This document shows positions 25,498 through 33,638 of a stretch of DNA of 41,341 nt, piece after piece (the first letter of the stretch is position 1; every line of letters begins with the position of its first letter). A program made the position numbers and the translations under genes. Source of the stretch: Pirellulales bacterium (GTDB lineage: Bacteria; Planctomycetota; Planctomycetia; Pirellulales; JADZDJ01). A model generated the notes under the pieces. It was not told the origin of the DNA. It ran no database searches and worked only from the letters and a program-made list of their open reading frames with translations. The stretch is taken from positions 1 through 41,341 of the forward strand of contig DASRSD010000063.1 of NCBI GenBank assembly GCA_035656635.1, given 5' to 3'.

Positions 25498-26076
25498 TTA
25501 TCGAATGCCGACGTTGGCAGGCGCCTTGGGCGGATCTTGCTGCAATGCCACGCCGCCAATTTGCGAGCTGCCGTTGGCAACCGTTCGATTTGTGAACGGA
25601 TCCGTGCCACTGCCTCCCGACAGTGCCACACGCGTAATGTGCTCCTCGTCGACCAGGCGCTGAGTGGTCACAGGAACCTGGGCCATGTGCTGCTCAGGAA
25701 CGAAGTCGTGCCGAGTGAGCGGAACTTGCGTCACTTCGGTGCGCGTATCCCAGCGAGTGTGCGCCACGTAGTGATAGCCCACCGTAGGCGAAGAAAACGG
25801 ATTCCAGCGGTTAGCCATATATGGCTCCCAAGAGTATTCGGTCACCGGCGTATAAACCGTGTGATACGAAGGCTGGTACTCTATGGATTGCTGTTCGCTG
25901 TACGCAACATACGGCCGCTGCTCGATGTGGGTTTCCGAGACGGGCCGCTTGTACACCTGGCGCGTGACTTGATATTGCACGCCAGTTTGCGGATCGGTTT
26001 CGATTTGCTGCGCCCAGGCAACCTGGGCGAGTGCCAACGAGGCAAACAATACACCGAGAATGTTCCGGTGGATCAT
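25498..26076 (-). CDS. Exported protein of unknown function, Tyr/Val/Thr-rich
   Basis: A 192-residue protein with a signal peptide (NILGVLFASLALAQVAWAQQ) and GGAGG shortly before the ATG on the minus strand. The mature part begins with QYQVTRQVYKRPVSETHIEQ, followed by YVAYSEQQ, YHTVYTPVTEYSWEPYMANR and RTEVTQVPLTRHDFVPEQ. These are repeated short hydrophobic/aromatic beta-type units. The C-terminus is Gly/Ser/Pro-rich. It resembles conserved exported proteins of planctomycetes by its pattern, but no function is known. No lipobox is seen, so it is probably periplasmic or surface-located. Confidence 0.85.
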   Translation of the reverse strand: MIHRNILGVLFASLALAQVAWAQQIETDPQTGVQYQVTRQVYKRPVSETHIEQRPYVAYSEQQSIEYQPSYHTVYTPVTEYSWEPYMANRWNPFSSPTVGYHYVAHTRWDTRTEVTQVPLTRHDFVPEQHMAQVPVTTQRLVDEEHITRVALSGGSGTDPFTNRTVANGSSQIGGVALQQDPPKAPANVGIR

Positions 26077-26371
26077 TCCTTCGGTCCTCCGGTTAACGGG
26101 CCTACCTGCTGTTCGAACGCTGGCCTATCGCGGAATTCGTTTCCCTGCCGGCGTATTCGAAGCACTTTCAGTTGCAGACCCTAACGCCCCTAACATCATA
26201 CTTGGATCGGCACTGGCAATGCAGGCACTTTAGACTGTTGCCCGGGGCGGAAAATTTGCTGTGAGAGTAAGATTTCTCAGCAACTCCTTGCCAGGACGTG
26301 GCTTTTTACGCGTTGCTGTCTGGCCTATACTCAGATGAATGAAATTTATTCTTTCGGAAAGAGCGTAATTT

Positions 26372-26632
26372 ATGCTCAGCACCGAACTGCTAGCACTTCT
26401 GCGTTGTCCTGAAGATCACAGTAAACTATCGGCCGCCGATCGCCCGCTGGTCGCACGTTTGAACGATGCCGTTGCGGCGGGCCGGCTGAAAACGCGCAGT
26501 GGGCAGAAAGTTGAGAAACCACTGGATGACGCCCTAATTCGCGCCGATGGACGGCTGATTTACCCCATCGTCGATGGCATTCCCGTGTTGCTGGTCGACG
26601 ATGCAATTTGGATCAGCGAGCTAGATGGTTAA
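26372..26632 (+). CDS. Trm112-like protein with reduced cysteine set
   Basis: An 86-residue protein of the Trm112p/UPF0434 type. The start LLALLRCPEDHSKL and the end DGRLIYPIVDGIPVLLVDDA match the family closely. Yeast Trm112 is an activator of methyltransferases; the bacterial homologues are mostly uncharacterised. Only the first cysteine (CPED) is kept; the second of the usual CPxC pair is Asp-His here, so zinc binding is doubtful. GGAAAGAG precedes the ATG. Single gene directly left of the tRNA-Lys. Confidence 0.9.
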   Translation: MLSTELLALLRCPEDHSKLSAADRPLVARLNDAVAAGRLKTRSGQKVEKPLDDALIRADGRLIYPIVDGIPVLLVDDAIWISELDG

Positions 26633-26791
26633 TTAGCCCAAGGGGCGACGGCCTTGTGAAAATGCGGCAATTTGCAAATGGCTCGACGGTGTCAGTCGAG
26701 TGATTCTGTCAAAGAAAATTCAAATTGCCTCGCGTCCCTTGTGAAGAGACACTTGCGGACTGGCGCAACTTTTTTTACTGTAAGCAGTTTC

Positions 26792-26864
26792 GCCCCCTTA
26801 GCTCAATTGGCAGAGCAATTGACTCTTAATCAATAGGTTGTCAGTTCGATTCTGACAGGGGGCA
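26792..26864 (+). tRNA. tRNA-Lys (anticodon CTT)
   Basis: Cloverleaf of 73 nt: acceptor GCCCCCT/AGGGGGC with discriminator A, D arm with AGCTCAATTGGCAGAGC, anticodon stem ATTGA/TCAAT with loop CTCTTAA (anticodon CTT), and T arm GTCAG-TTCGATT-CTGAC. CCA is not encoded. The gene is intact and forms the left edge of an integrated element whose integrase gene overlaps it on the opposite strand. Confidence 0.97.
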
Positions 26865-28210
26865 CTTTTGACAGGGAGTGACAGTGGATCGCGGACGGTG
26901 ACAAAATCGTTGTCATTCTTGGAGTTAGATTCGTTCGCAGCATCATCGAGGGCCGTTGTCGTTATGGCAGCCAATGGCGTCGATTGACCCGAAATGCCAT
27001 CGTCGATGGTCCAACTTTTGGTCCAATTTTTTGGGTCCATATTTGGCATGTCCGGTAGCGCTTCAACGCCGCCTTCCATATCATCCATTCTGAGCTTGGC
27101 GTAGCGGTCCATTGTTAGCGTGATTGTCGAGTGACGCGCTAGTTTTTGAACGATCTTCGGATGGACCCCGGCCAGCACCAAATTTGTGATGTATTGGCCG
27201 CGCAGCGCATGAAAATCGAACACCATGCCTTGCTTGTCTTTTTGGGCCAACGAATCGCTTTTTTCACGTGCTTCACGTTCCTGCGGGTCAATCGCTCCCT
27301 CAATCCAAGCCGTCCGGGCTGCATCCAAATCTTTGTGCAACATTTTGGCGGCGCGTTCGCACCACGTTCCCGGCCATAACTTGCCCTTTGGCATCCACTC
27401 TTTCAAAGCGGTTGCCAACGACCGTTGAAGTGGGAGGGTGGCCGGCTTGCCGTTCTTCGTGTAAGCGCCTTTAACCGTGACGGTCGGCTTCTGGCCATCC
27501 AACCTGAAATTGGCGTCGGTCAGACTGGCCATTTCTTCTTTGCGGAAGCCTGTACCGGCAGCCACGATGTAGAGCATGGCGCGGTCTGGGCCTGACGTTC
27601 CGCGAAATGGCTTCTGCTTGCGGGTGGACTCGATAAGCAAGTTGAATTCATCCTGCGAAAGTGCGCGGCGGTCGCGGCGAATATCCTCTTGCTGGTTGCG
27701 CTCTTTGACACTCTTCATCGGGTTCGATGGTGCGCCGCGTTTCTCAATCAACCAATTCAGGAAACACTTGAACGCTTTGACGTAGGAATTAAAGGAACGT
27801 AGCCCGAAACGTGGACCACGTCGCTCCTCCAGCCACTTTTCCACCTTGGTTGCGTCAATGTCCCCAAATAGCTGAATTTCGCAGCCCTCAATCATGCGCT
27901 CGATTGACGAAACGGTGGTCGATATGTAATCGCTGTCGAGCGATTGAACTTGCATGTACTCTTTGAAATCTTGAAGATGCTTTGACAACAGTGTGCTGCG
28001 ATGCCGCGCAAATGGGTCTGGTCCCTCAGCGGCTTTGCCTTCCAATTGTTTCGCAAGAGTGCTCGTTTTTTCCTTGCTCTTATAGCCGCGAACACGCTGC
28101 GGCTTGCCGTCGCCATCGGTGTATTTTATGTAATAGACGCGACTTTCGCTGCGAACTCGCTTGCCTTGCTTGTCGGTTCGCCAATATCCACGCTTGAAAA
28201 TGCTGGCCAT
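26798..28210 (-). CDS. Tyrosine integrase overlapping tRNA-Lys
   Basis: A 470-residue site-specific recombinase. The N-terminal arm-binding part (SESRVYYIKYTDGDGKPQRV) is followed by a SAM-like core-binding domain (~75-175) and the catalytic domain (~180-380). The latter has Arg223 in GTGFRKEEM, Lys near 252-255, His334/Arg337 in FHALRGQY, His360 in LARHSTITLT and Tyr370 in MDRYAKL. A long C-terminal extension follows. The last ~22 residues (…CQNRTDNLLIKSQLLCQLS) are encoded antisense to tRNA-Lys, and the stop lies inside the tRNA. The integrase thus reads into its own attachment site; after excision its 3' end would change. It should catalyse integration at the tRNA 3' part. Confidence 0.95.
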   Translation of the reverse strand: MASIFKRGYWRTDKQGKRVRSESRVYYIKYTDGDGKPQRVRGYKSKEKTSTLAKQLEGKAAEGPDPFARHRSTLLSKHLQDFKEYMQVQSLDSDYISTTVSSIERMIEGCEIQLFGDIDATKVEKWLEERRGPRFGLRSFNSYVKAFKCFLNWLIEKRGAPSNPMKSVKERNQQEDIRRDRRALSQDEFNLLIESTRKQKPFRGTSGPDRAMLYIVAAGTGFRKEEMASLTDANFRLDGQKPTVTVKGAYTKNGKPATLPLQRSLATALKEWMPKGKLWPGTWCERAAKMLHKDLDAARTAWIEGAIDPQEREAREKSDSLAQKDKQGMVFDFHALRGQYITNLVLAGVHPKIVQKLARHSTITLTMDRYAKLRMDDMEGGVEALPDMPNMDPKNWTKSWTIDDGISGQSTPLAAITTTALDDAANESNSKNDNDFVTVRDPLSLPVKSAPCQNRTDNLLIKSQLLCQLS

Positions 28211-28234
28211 AAGTTTGTCTCCGGTTGTTCCATT

Positions 28235-28420
28235 CTAGTTTCGACCTGCGTTCCGATACCACTGCTCCCAATCATCTCGGTCCCAAATCACTTTTTTTCC
28301 GAACCTCCGAGCTTCGGGAATTTGGCCTCGTCCCTCCATTCGCCAAATCGTGCGGGGATGGCAGCGGAGTCGCGCGGCAATATCCTTAACATCCAATGGC
28401 CGTGAAGTTTCAGTGTCCAT
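28235..28420 (-). CDS. AlpA/excisionase-like helix-turn-helix protein
   Basis: A 61-residue DNA-binding protein of the MerR-like/AlpA type. VKDIAARLRCHPRTIWRMEG is the helix-turn-helix, followed by the wing KKVIWDRDDWEQWYRN, which ends in the family's W-x-x-W/Y pattern. Such proteins act as recombination directionality factors or activators of int. It sits 24 nt upstream of the integrase start on the same strand, so it is likely co-transcribed, and it follows the large replication gene by about 110 nt. Confidence 0.88.
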   Translation of the reverse strand: MDTETSRPLDVKDIAARLRCHPRTIWRMEGRGQIPEARRFGKKVIWDRDDWEQWYRNAGRN

Positions 28421-28528
28421 TTCATCATTCCTTGTAAAAATATTTATGGTTCCTCAGATGCTGTGCGATCACCTTGCATAGCGCGTCCGTAGTAGCCGCT
28501 TATGAGCAACGGCATCCCAAGCAATTGA

Positions 28529-31345
28529 TTAAGATGCCAGCCGATGATCGAAAGTGTCACCGGAAGAGTTTGAGGCGCAGAGCGAGATCGCATCTGACTT
28601 TATAATGTTCACCTGGCCGGCTTTTTCCGAAGATTGCAGAGTGATTCCAAGGAAGCAGGGAATCCTTTTGTGATTTCTACTCTTCTTATTGGAAGTTATT
28701 CTGTCTCGGAAAAGATTTAGTAAATCTTTGGAAAACTGGCCTTTGCCAGTTTTTCCTCCATATCCGTGCTGCGATTTGGATCGCAGCCAGTCATTACAAG
28801 CTCGAAAAATTTTATTCTTTGAAACGCAACGATTTGGGATAAGGCGACACTTCGTCTCGACAAACGCTTTCAGGTTAATGGTCCGCACCGCCGAATTCTT
28901 GAAAGATGCTTCTTCTACGAGCATCTCCTGTTTTGTATGGATCAGACGATCCTTATTGGGCGTCCAAAGAACAGGCAGTCGTAAGCGTCCCACAATAGGG
29001 GGCAATTCCAGATCGAGCAGCGTCCGCATGAACGCCGGTGCTTCTTCCCGCAGCCGATCCATCAGGATCATCTTGGGAATTTCTTGATCCGGCTCTAGGT
29101 CGTAGACGTAGATCGAGGTGATCCGTGTGTCTCCCGGCAGGATCGGGCAAGCTCCAGGATCATTTGCACATTGAATCCAGTGCGTGGTGTTGGGCTGTTC
29201 ATAGCTGTCCGTTCGCATCTTGCGAATCGAGATCATTCGGCTCGTTACCCAATCCTTGATCTTGTTGTACGCGCCGCTGGATTTGCTGATGTCCTTCTCT
29301 TCCACGACACAGATGATTGCGTTGGCAAGTTCGCCACAGAAATCACCTTGGTTTGTGAGCGCCCTGTCTGCCCTCACCACTCCTTTTGTGATTAGCGCAG
29401 AAAGTGATTCGTGAAAGATCGACTTCCCGCAGTTCTGCGACCCATAAAAGAATAGATATGGCAACGGCTCGAACGGACAGCGGAAAGCGCAGGCGATCCA
29501 TGACTTCAAATAATCCTCGCCCGTCTGAACGCCAGCATTCTGTGCCCAGTCGAGCGTTTTGAGTGTGGCGGTAAGGTCATTCCCACAATGCTTGAGAATC
29601 TTATCCCAATGTGGATGATGAAGAGGTGTTTCATCCTCAATCGGGATGGGCTTGTAAACGAACTGCGCAGCGCCGAGATTCCATTGTCGATCGCCAGGAT
29701 ATTCATCTTGGAACGGCAGATTCACTAGCGTCCAAGCCTCACCGATTGCGCCGCCCAGAAGTGCTTTGACTTCCGATTCAGGAATGCTCAGGTTGATAAG
29801 TCGCATCTTCACCTTTTCAGTCGAGAAGCGTTGCCAAATTCCTTTCTTTGAACGCAGCATCCAGCCTGCATCCTCTTCTGCCGGCGTTACAAGTTGTCGA
29901 ATGACTTTGTCGTACTGATCGAATTGCGTTTCGTTGTGATTCTCTACGTCTAGCATCTTGAACACTTTCTCCCACCAGCCGCCGCGCTTCGATGCCCAGC
30001 CCTTCGGACGAGCTTCTTCCTTATCTTTGCGCTTGACAGCGAGAACGACTTGGCCGTCCTTGTTCTTGATGACGTGAGCTTCGCGGTCCTCCAGTTCTTC
30101 TGGCAACCGTACCGCCTCACCCATTGCCTCGATCACTTTGACGGCTTCTTTCGCGGTGTCGAACTCGAAGCCTCCCGCAGATCGTTCAGCGCCGCCCAGG
30201 GCGGACGCAGCTTCATCGAGGCTGGGCTTACGATTGAAATAGCAAGTGGTCCAGCCTTCTTTATCTTGCTGCCAAGACGGATGCTCGATTGAGCCTTTCG
30301 AGTAGCGATAAACTTTCCATGCTCCGTTGTCCAACGGATACATGAAACAGTTCTGTTCGCCAGGATTGCGGCCTTGCGAGTTGGTATTGAACATGCCTTC
30401 GATCTTGATCTCTTCAACGATCTTCTTCAACGCACAAGTGTGCGTTTGCAGCATGTGATGGTCGGGCACCCAAAATGTGGAATAGCCTGAACGTAGAAGT
30501 GCATCAATGACTGCTTTGTGTTTCTTATCTAGCGATGTCTTTTGCCTGCAAGATACGAGCGATTCAAACGCATCAATGTCCTCGGCATCTATGCCTTCCA
30601 CGCGAACCCTCGTTCTACTACGACTTACAACTTCAACATGATCCCGCCAGTTCGCGGGCAAGTCGGCTACGTTAAGCTTCTGTGTCGCGGCCTTGATGAG
30701 CATCAGCCCTTCATTGGCTGCTGACATCTTCCGATGCCAAATCCACATATTCCCACCGCAGGCATCAATCTGCGAAGCAAAGTCAAATCCTGTCTCGGTG
30801 GACATCAGACCCAACACCGCTCGGCCCAAGGCCGCGTGAACTGTGTGGTTCTCGGTCGGCACGCCCGCTTCATCGAAGTAGACGTAGAGATGCAGCCCTT
30901 TCCCACCCGTGCTCTTGCGCACTTCCACCCAGGGAATCTTGCAGGCGTTCTTCTTCACCGTATCCAGGTCGTCTCTGCTGATACCAATACCAGCAGCGTG
31001 TCCTGTAATGCTGTCGAAGTCGAAGCCAAGATGGCGCGACACGCGCTTCTTCCAATCCCAGCCGGTCATGCCGATACCTTCGGCGTGCAGGTCAAACGGG
31101 TACTTCAACGGATAGTCGCTGAACTCCGGTTCGCTGTAAGCGTTCTTCGGGATACGGATTGAATGCCACTCGTAGGTGCCATCCGTCCAGGTATTCTTCC
31201 GGTTCTCTACCGGTTCACCATTGCCAGGTGAAGCGTTCACCTGTGTTTCCATGTGCGGACCCCACAGCGCCAATAGCTCCGGCGCATTGTGCGTCGCTGA
31301 GCGAGCAGTGAGGAAATTGCTGAGACCTTCTAAGACTGTAGGCAT
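28529..31345 (-). CDS. Primase-polymerase/helicase replication protein (AEP plus DUF5906/D5-like)
   Basis: A 938-residue protein. The N-terminal half has archaeo-eukaryotic primase features: GFDFDS (Asp109, Asp111 as metal ligands) and KSTGGKGLHLYVYF (~144-157, His152), in a TOTE/primpol-like arrangement. The C-terminal half is an SF3/D5-like helicase: Walker A in FFYGSQNCGKSIFHE (~632-646), Walker B in ANAIICVVEEKDISKS (~675-690) and a sensor-like CANDPGACPILPGDTRIT. Primase and helicase in one chain are typical of plasmids, phages and satellites that prime their own origin. It probably starts replication of the excised element. The upstream 31346-31667 region carries palindromes and is the likely origin/control region. 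Confidence 0.9.
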   Translation of the reverse strand: MPTVLEGLSNFLTARSATHNAPELLALWGPHMETQVNASPGNGEPVENRKNTWTDGTYEWHSIRIPKNAYSEPEFSDYPLKYPFDLHAEGIGMTGWDWKKRVSRHLGFDFDSITGHAAGIGISRDDLDTVKKNACKIPWVEVRKSTGGKGLHLYVYFDEAGVPTENHTVHAALGRAVLGLMSTETGFDFASQIDACGGNMWIWHRKMSAANEGLMLIKAATQKLNVADLPANWRDHVEVVSRSRTRVRVEGIDAEDIDAFESLVSCRQKTSLDKKHKAVIDALLRSGYSTFWVPDHHMLQTHTCALKKIVEEIKIEGMFNTNSQGRNPGEQNCFMYPLDNGAWKVYRYSKGSIEHPSWQQDKEGWTTCYFNRKPSLDEAASALGGAERSAGGFEFDTAKEAVKVIEAMGEAVRLPEELEDREAHVIKNKDGQVVLAVKRKDKEEARPKGWASKRGGWWEKVFKMLDVENHNETQFDQYDKVIRQLVTPAEEDAGWMLRSKKGIWQRFSTEKVKMRLINLSIPESEVKALLGGAIGEAWTLVNLPFQDEYPGDRQWNLGAAQFVYKPIPIEDETPLHHPHWDKILKHCGNDLTATLKTLDWAQNAGVQTGEDYLKSWIACAFRCPFEPLPYLFFYGSQNCGKSIFHESLSALITKGVVRADRALTNQGDFCGELANAIICVVEEKDISKSSGAYNKIKDWVTSRMISIRKMRTDSYEQPNTTHWIQCANDPGACPILPGDTRITSIYVYDLEPDQEIPKMILMDRLREEAPAFMRTLLDLELPPIVGRLRLPVLWTPNKDRLIHTKQEMLVEEASFKNSAVRTINLKAFVETKCRLIPNRCVSKNKIFRACNDWLRSKSQHGYGGKTGKGQFSKDLLNLFRDRITSNKKSRNHKRIPCFLGITLQSSEKAGQVNIIKSDAISLCASNSSGDTFDHRLAS

Positions 31346-31667
31346 AAACTCTCTCCTAAAAAGTAACTAAAGTGGCCAGTTGTTGTTCCTTGATGTCCAG
31401 CATGGCCATGCTGGCTGGGTATTCAGATTTACTTAGTTAGATTGTGAAAAGTACGCTTGATAGCAAATACTTTTGTATAAATGTTTTCGGGAATGTGCCG
31501 TCCAGCGTGGCCAGCCAGGCCGGACACACGAGCGCCCCAAACAATTGTCTGGGAACCTGCGGCACGGGAGACAGCTTTGATCTATGCCTACCTGTCCCTA
31601 AATAAGGCACGGCATAGCGAGCTGAAGCGGGAACAAGACTGCTTGTCGCGTGATACACAAACTACGT
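31346..31667. promoter_or_regulatory. Palindrome-rich region upstream of the primase-polymerase: candidate origin/control region
   Basis: CCAGCATGG/CCATGCTGG at 31397-31414 is an 18-bp perfect palindrome. GTCCAGCRTGGCCA occurs at 31396-31409 (as GTCCAGCATGGCCA) and again at 31500-31513 (GTCCAGCGTGGCCA); TGGCCA also occurs at 31372-31377. Between them is an AT-rich stretch (31421-31490). Repeats beside an AT-rich segment and next to the replication gene are what an origin or an autoregulatory site would show; function is inferred. No gene is supported here. Confidence 0.5.
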
Positions 31668-32225
31668 CTAGTTATTTGCCGCACTCTGAACATTCGACAG
31701 TAGGTTCTCGTAGCATTCTGTATGTTTGCCCAAATCGTTCGGGCATTGAATGTGCTTCCAAATTCTCCTGGCACGTATGGACCGTATCGTTGACTCGCTA
31801 ACGCCAAACGTGCTCGCTAGCACATCTGCCGTAAGAGGAGAGGCAAGTATGAAACGGACATCTTTAGTGTTAAGAATTGCACTTACGTGCTGCTCGCCTC
31901 TGCACGATCGACCGCGCTCCACACGGTCGCGCACATTCTGTGCTGAATTACCAGCATACAAATGATTTGGATTAACACACTTGGGGTTATCGCATTTATG
32001 CAACACACATAAATGTCCTGGGTCCACACTGTGTTGTAGGAAATAAGCAATTCTGGGCGCACGGAATATCTTCCGTTTAATGCTCACCATTCCATATCCG
32101 CTTTGATATGTGGCTCCCTTCCAGGGCCAACATTCATTTGGAGAGCCTTGTTGCGTTTTCATATTGAAGCGGTCAATATCTATTTGTCGAAGTGCTGGAA
32201 GTGGAATGTTCATGTTAGCTTTCAA
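31668..32225 (-). CDS. HNH endonuclease (HNH_3 type) with C-terminal HTH
   Basis: A 185-residue protein. NECWPWKGATYQSGYGMVSI is the usual N-terminal strand pair of the family, followed by the zinc/HNH core LHKCDNPKCVNPNHLYAGN (~75-93) with NVRDRVERGRS. Residues ~115-160 resemble a helix-turn-helix (SPLTADVLASTFGVSESTIR) as in many homing-type HNH enzymes of phages. It could be a free-standing homing nuclease or part of the element's own packaging or defence. Start at 32225 (a second Met at residue 5 is possible). Its stop is 322 nt from the primase-polymerase start. Confidence 0.9.
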   Translation of the reverse strand: MKANMNIPLPALRQIDIDRFNMKTQQGSPNECWPWKGATYQSGYGMVSIKRKIFRAPRIAYFLQHSVDPGHLCVLHKCDNPKCVNPNHLYAGNSAQNVRDRVERGRSCRGEQHVSAILNTKDVRFILASPLTADVLASTFGVSESTIRSIRARRIWKHIQCPNDLGKHTECYENLLSNVQSAANN

Positions 32226-32866
32226 AGGAATAATTGTGAAAAGGCGCGTTGTGGATTGAGTGTTCGGAAATACGCAAGCGCAACCACGATGCCAGTCTGG
32301 TCAAAAAGCGAGTTGCTCGTTTACGCGCGAGTGTCTTCTTGAGATGAAGCCCGAGAGCTTCATGACCTACGCCAAATAAGTCAGCCGGGTAGAAGGGCAT
32401 CCCTGCCGAGCGGAAACACTTCTATTGGACGTGGATGAATGCAGTGATTCGGTCGGATTGGTAAAGCTCGTCCGTGCGTGAGATGTGTATACCCACGGCG
32501 ACAAAGCGAGCAGCGACACCGAACTCTCTTAGGGGTCTATCCCATCAAAGCTCTTTTTTGCCGTATCCGCTAGAAGTTTTCTCACATATCGCTGATCTGA
32601 ATACCGGATGTGTCGAAAGCTCCGCTTGCACCGGCTTCTGATCTCTCAATTCGGAACCCGACCGTCGTTGATCCGGCGATCAGAAACCAAACACGTCTGT
32701 GCAGCCCAGCGATTGTCTGGCTAGGCGATGCACATCCAGGTCGGCCTCTAACAGGGTCTAACCGGATCGCACCCCAATCCGCCACAATCCGAGTGAGAGC
32801 TTTTCATTCCTACTGAAATAAACTGACGGATACTCCGAACGTAGCGAAAACAATGCCGATTACGAA
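32226..32866. other. Intergenic region, no gene seen
   Basis: Between the divergent HNH and recombinase genes. A short minus-strand open frame (32215-32400) and plus-strand frames near 32610 lack family resemblance. The region may hold degraded sequence; nothing else is supportable. Confidence 0.5.
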
Positions 32867-32955
32867 TTTGACTGCAATTCAGAGGGAAAGCAGTCAAACC
32901 CGTGTTGTATTTTGCCTAGTTTGAACTAGGCTTACAGTAAAGCAGTTAAATTCGT
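32867..32955. promoter_or_regulatory. Dense repeat cluster in front of the short recombinase: candidate recombination or operator site
   Basis: TTTGACTGC (32867-32875) and GCAGTCAAA (32890-32898) form a perfect 9-bp inverted repeat. AAAGCAGTCAAACCCGT (32887-32903) recurs as AAAGCAGTTAAATTCGT (32939-32955). Between them lies GCCTAGTT/AACTAGGC (32914-32931), a perfect 18-bp palindrome with TG at the centre. All lie within 105 nt upstream of the recombinase start at 32971. Inverted core plus direct arms is the pattern of a recombinase-binding or crossover site. Confidence 0.55.
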
Positions 32956-32970
32956 TAGGGAGGCCCCATT

Positions 32971-33594
32971 ATGGGCAGTTGGACAGTCAACCGCAGCAAA
33001 GTGCTGACTAAGGCAGAAATCCTGGCCGTTTTAGGCGATCTGAAGCGCAAATCTCGCCGATCTGCAAACACGCACATGAACCTTGTGCTGTTCCGTCTCG
33101 CCTGCTGTTGCGGCTTGCGGGCGAGCGAGCTAATTCGTCTGGCTATGGATCACGTGCGAGTGGGCAGCACTAGCCCCAGCATCCGGGTCCCGAAAACCAT
33201 CGGAAAGGGTGCCAAAGCGCGGGTGGTGCCGCTCTCGTTCGATCAAGGGACTCTCGACGATCTGAGGGCATGGAAGCAGCTTCGCACCGAGCAGGGAGCC
33301 ACTGGAAGCGACCTTTTTATCTGCTCATTGAGCAAGGGCAGTATCGGGAAACAGATCGACCGGCGAAATGCCCGCAAGCGATTCAAAGCCAGTTGCCGAA
33401 TCCTGGGGCGTGAACGGCAGGATGAAATTACGATTCATCATGGGCGACACTCTTTCATTTCCCACGCGCTCCACGCGGGTCGCAGCATCGTTGAAGTAAA
33501 AGAAGCCGCCGGTCACTCGTCGCTTGGTACGACTAGCCTTTACAGTCACTTGGTGAGCGATGACGACGGAATCGTCGGAAATCTTTTCGCATGA
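32971..33594 (+). CDS. Short tyrosine recombinase (catalytic domain only)
   Basis: A 207-residue tyrosine recombinase. Catalytic residues in order: Arg in CGLRASELIRLA (~52), Lys in GKGAKARVVPLS, HHGRHSFISHAL (His-x-x-Arg), His in AGHSSLGTTS and Tyr in LYSHLV. The N-terminal core-binding domain normally present in XerC/D and phage integrases is missing; only ~30 residues precede the catalytic domain. Possible roles are a solo recombinase that uses the repeat cluster in front of it, or a truncated enzyme. The AGGGAGGC before the ATG supports expression. It points away from the first integrase. Confidence 0.9.
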   Translation: MGSWTVNRSKVLTKAEILAVLGDLKRKSRRSANTHMNLVLFRLACCCGLRASELIRLAMDHVRVGSTSPSIRVPKTIGKGAKARVVPLSFDQGTLDDLRAWKQLRTEQGATGSDLFICSLSKGSIGKQIDRRNARKRFKASCRILGRERQDEITIHHGRHSFISHALHAGRSIVEVKEAAGHSSLGTTSLYSHLVSDDDGIVGNLFA

Positions 33595-33638
33595 TGGGTG
33601 CGCATCCGCTATGGCCTGGGAGAGTCTACGTTTCGTGA

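Noticed and set aside
32215-32400. A small basic minus-strand frame in front of the HNH gene
   Set aside because: No ribosome binding site or family match; could be degraded sequence but cannot be supported.
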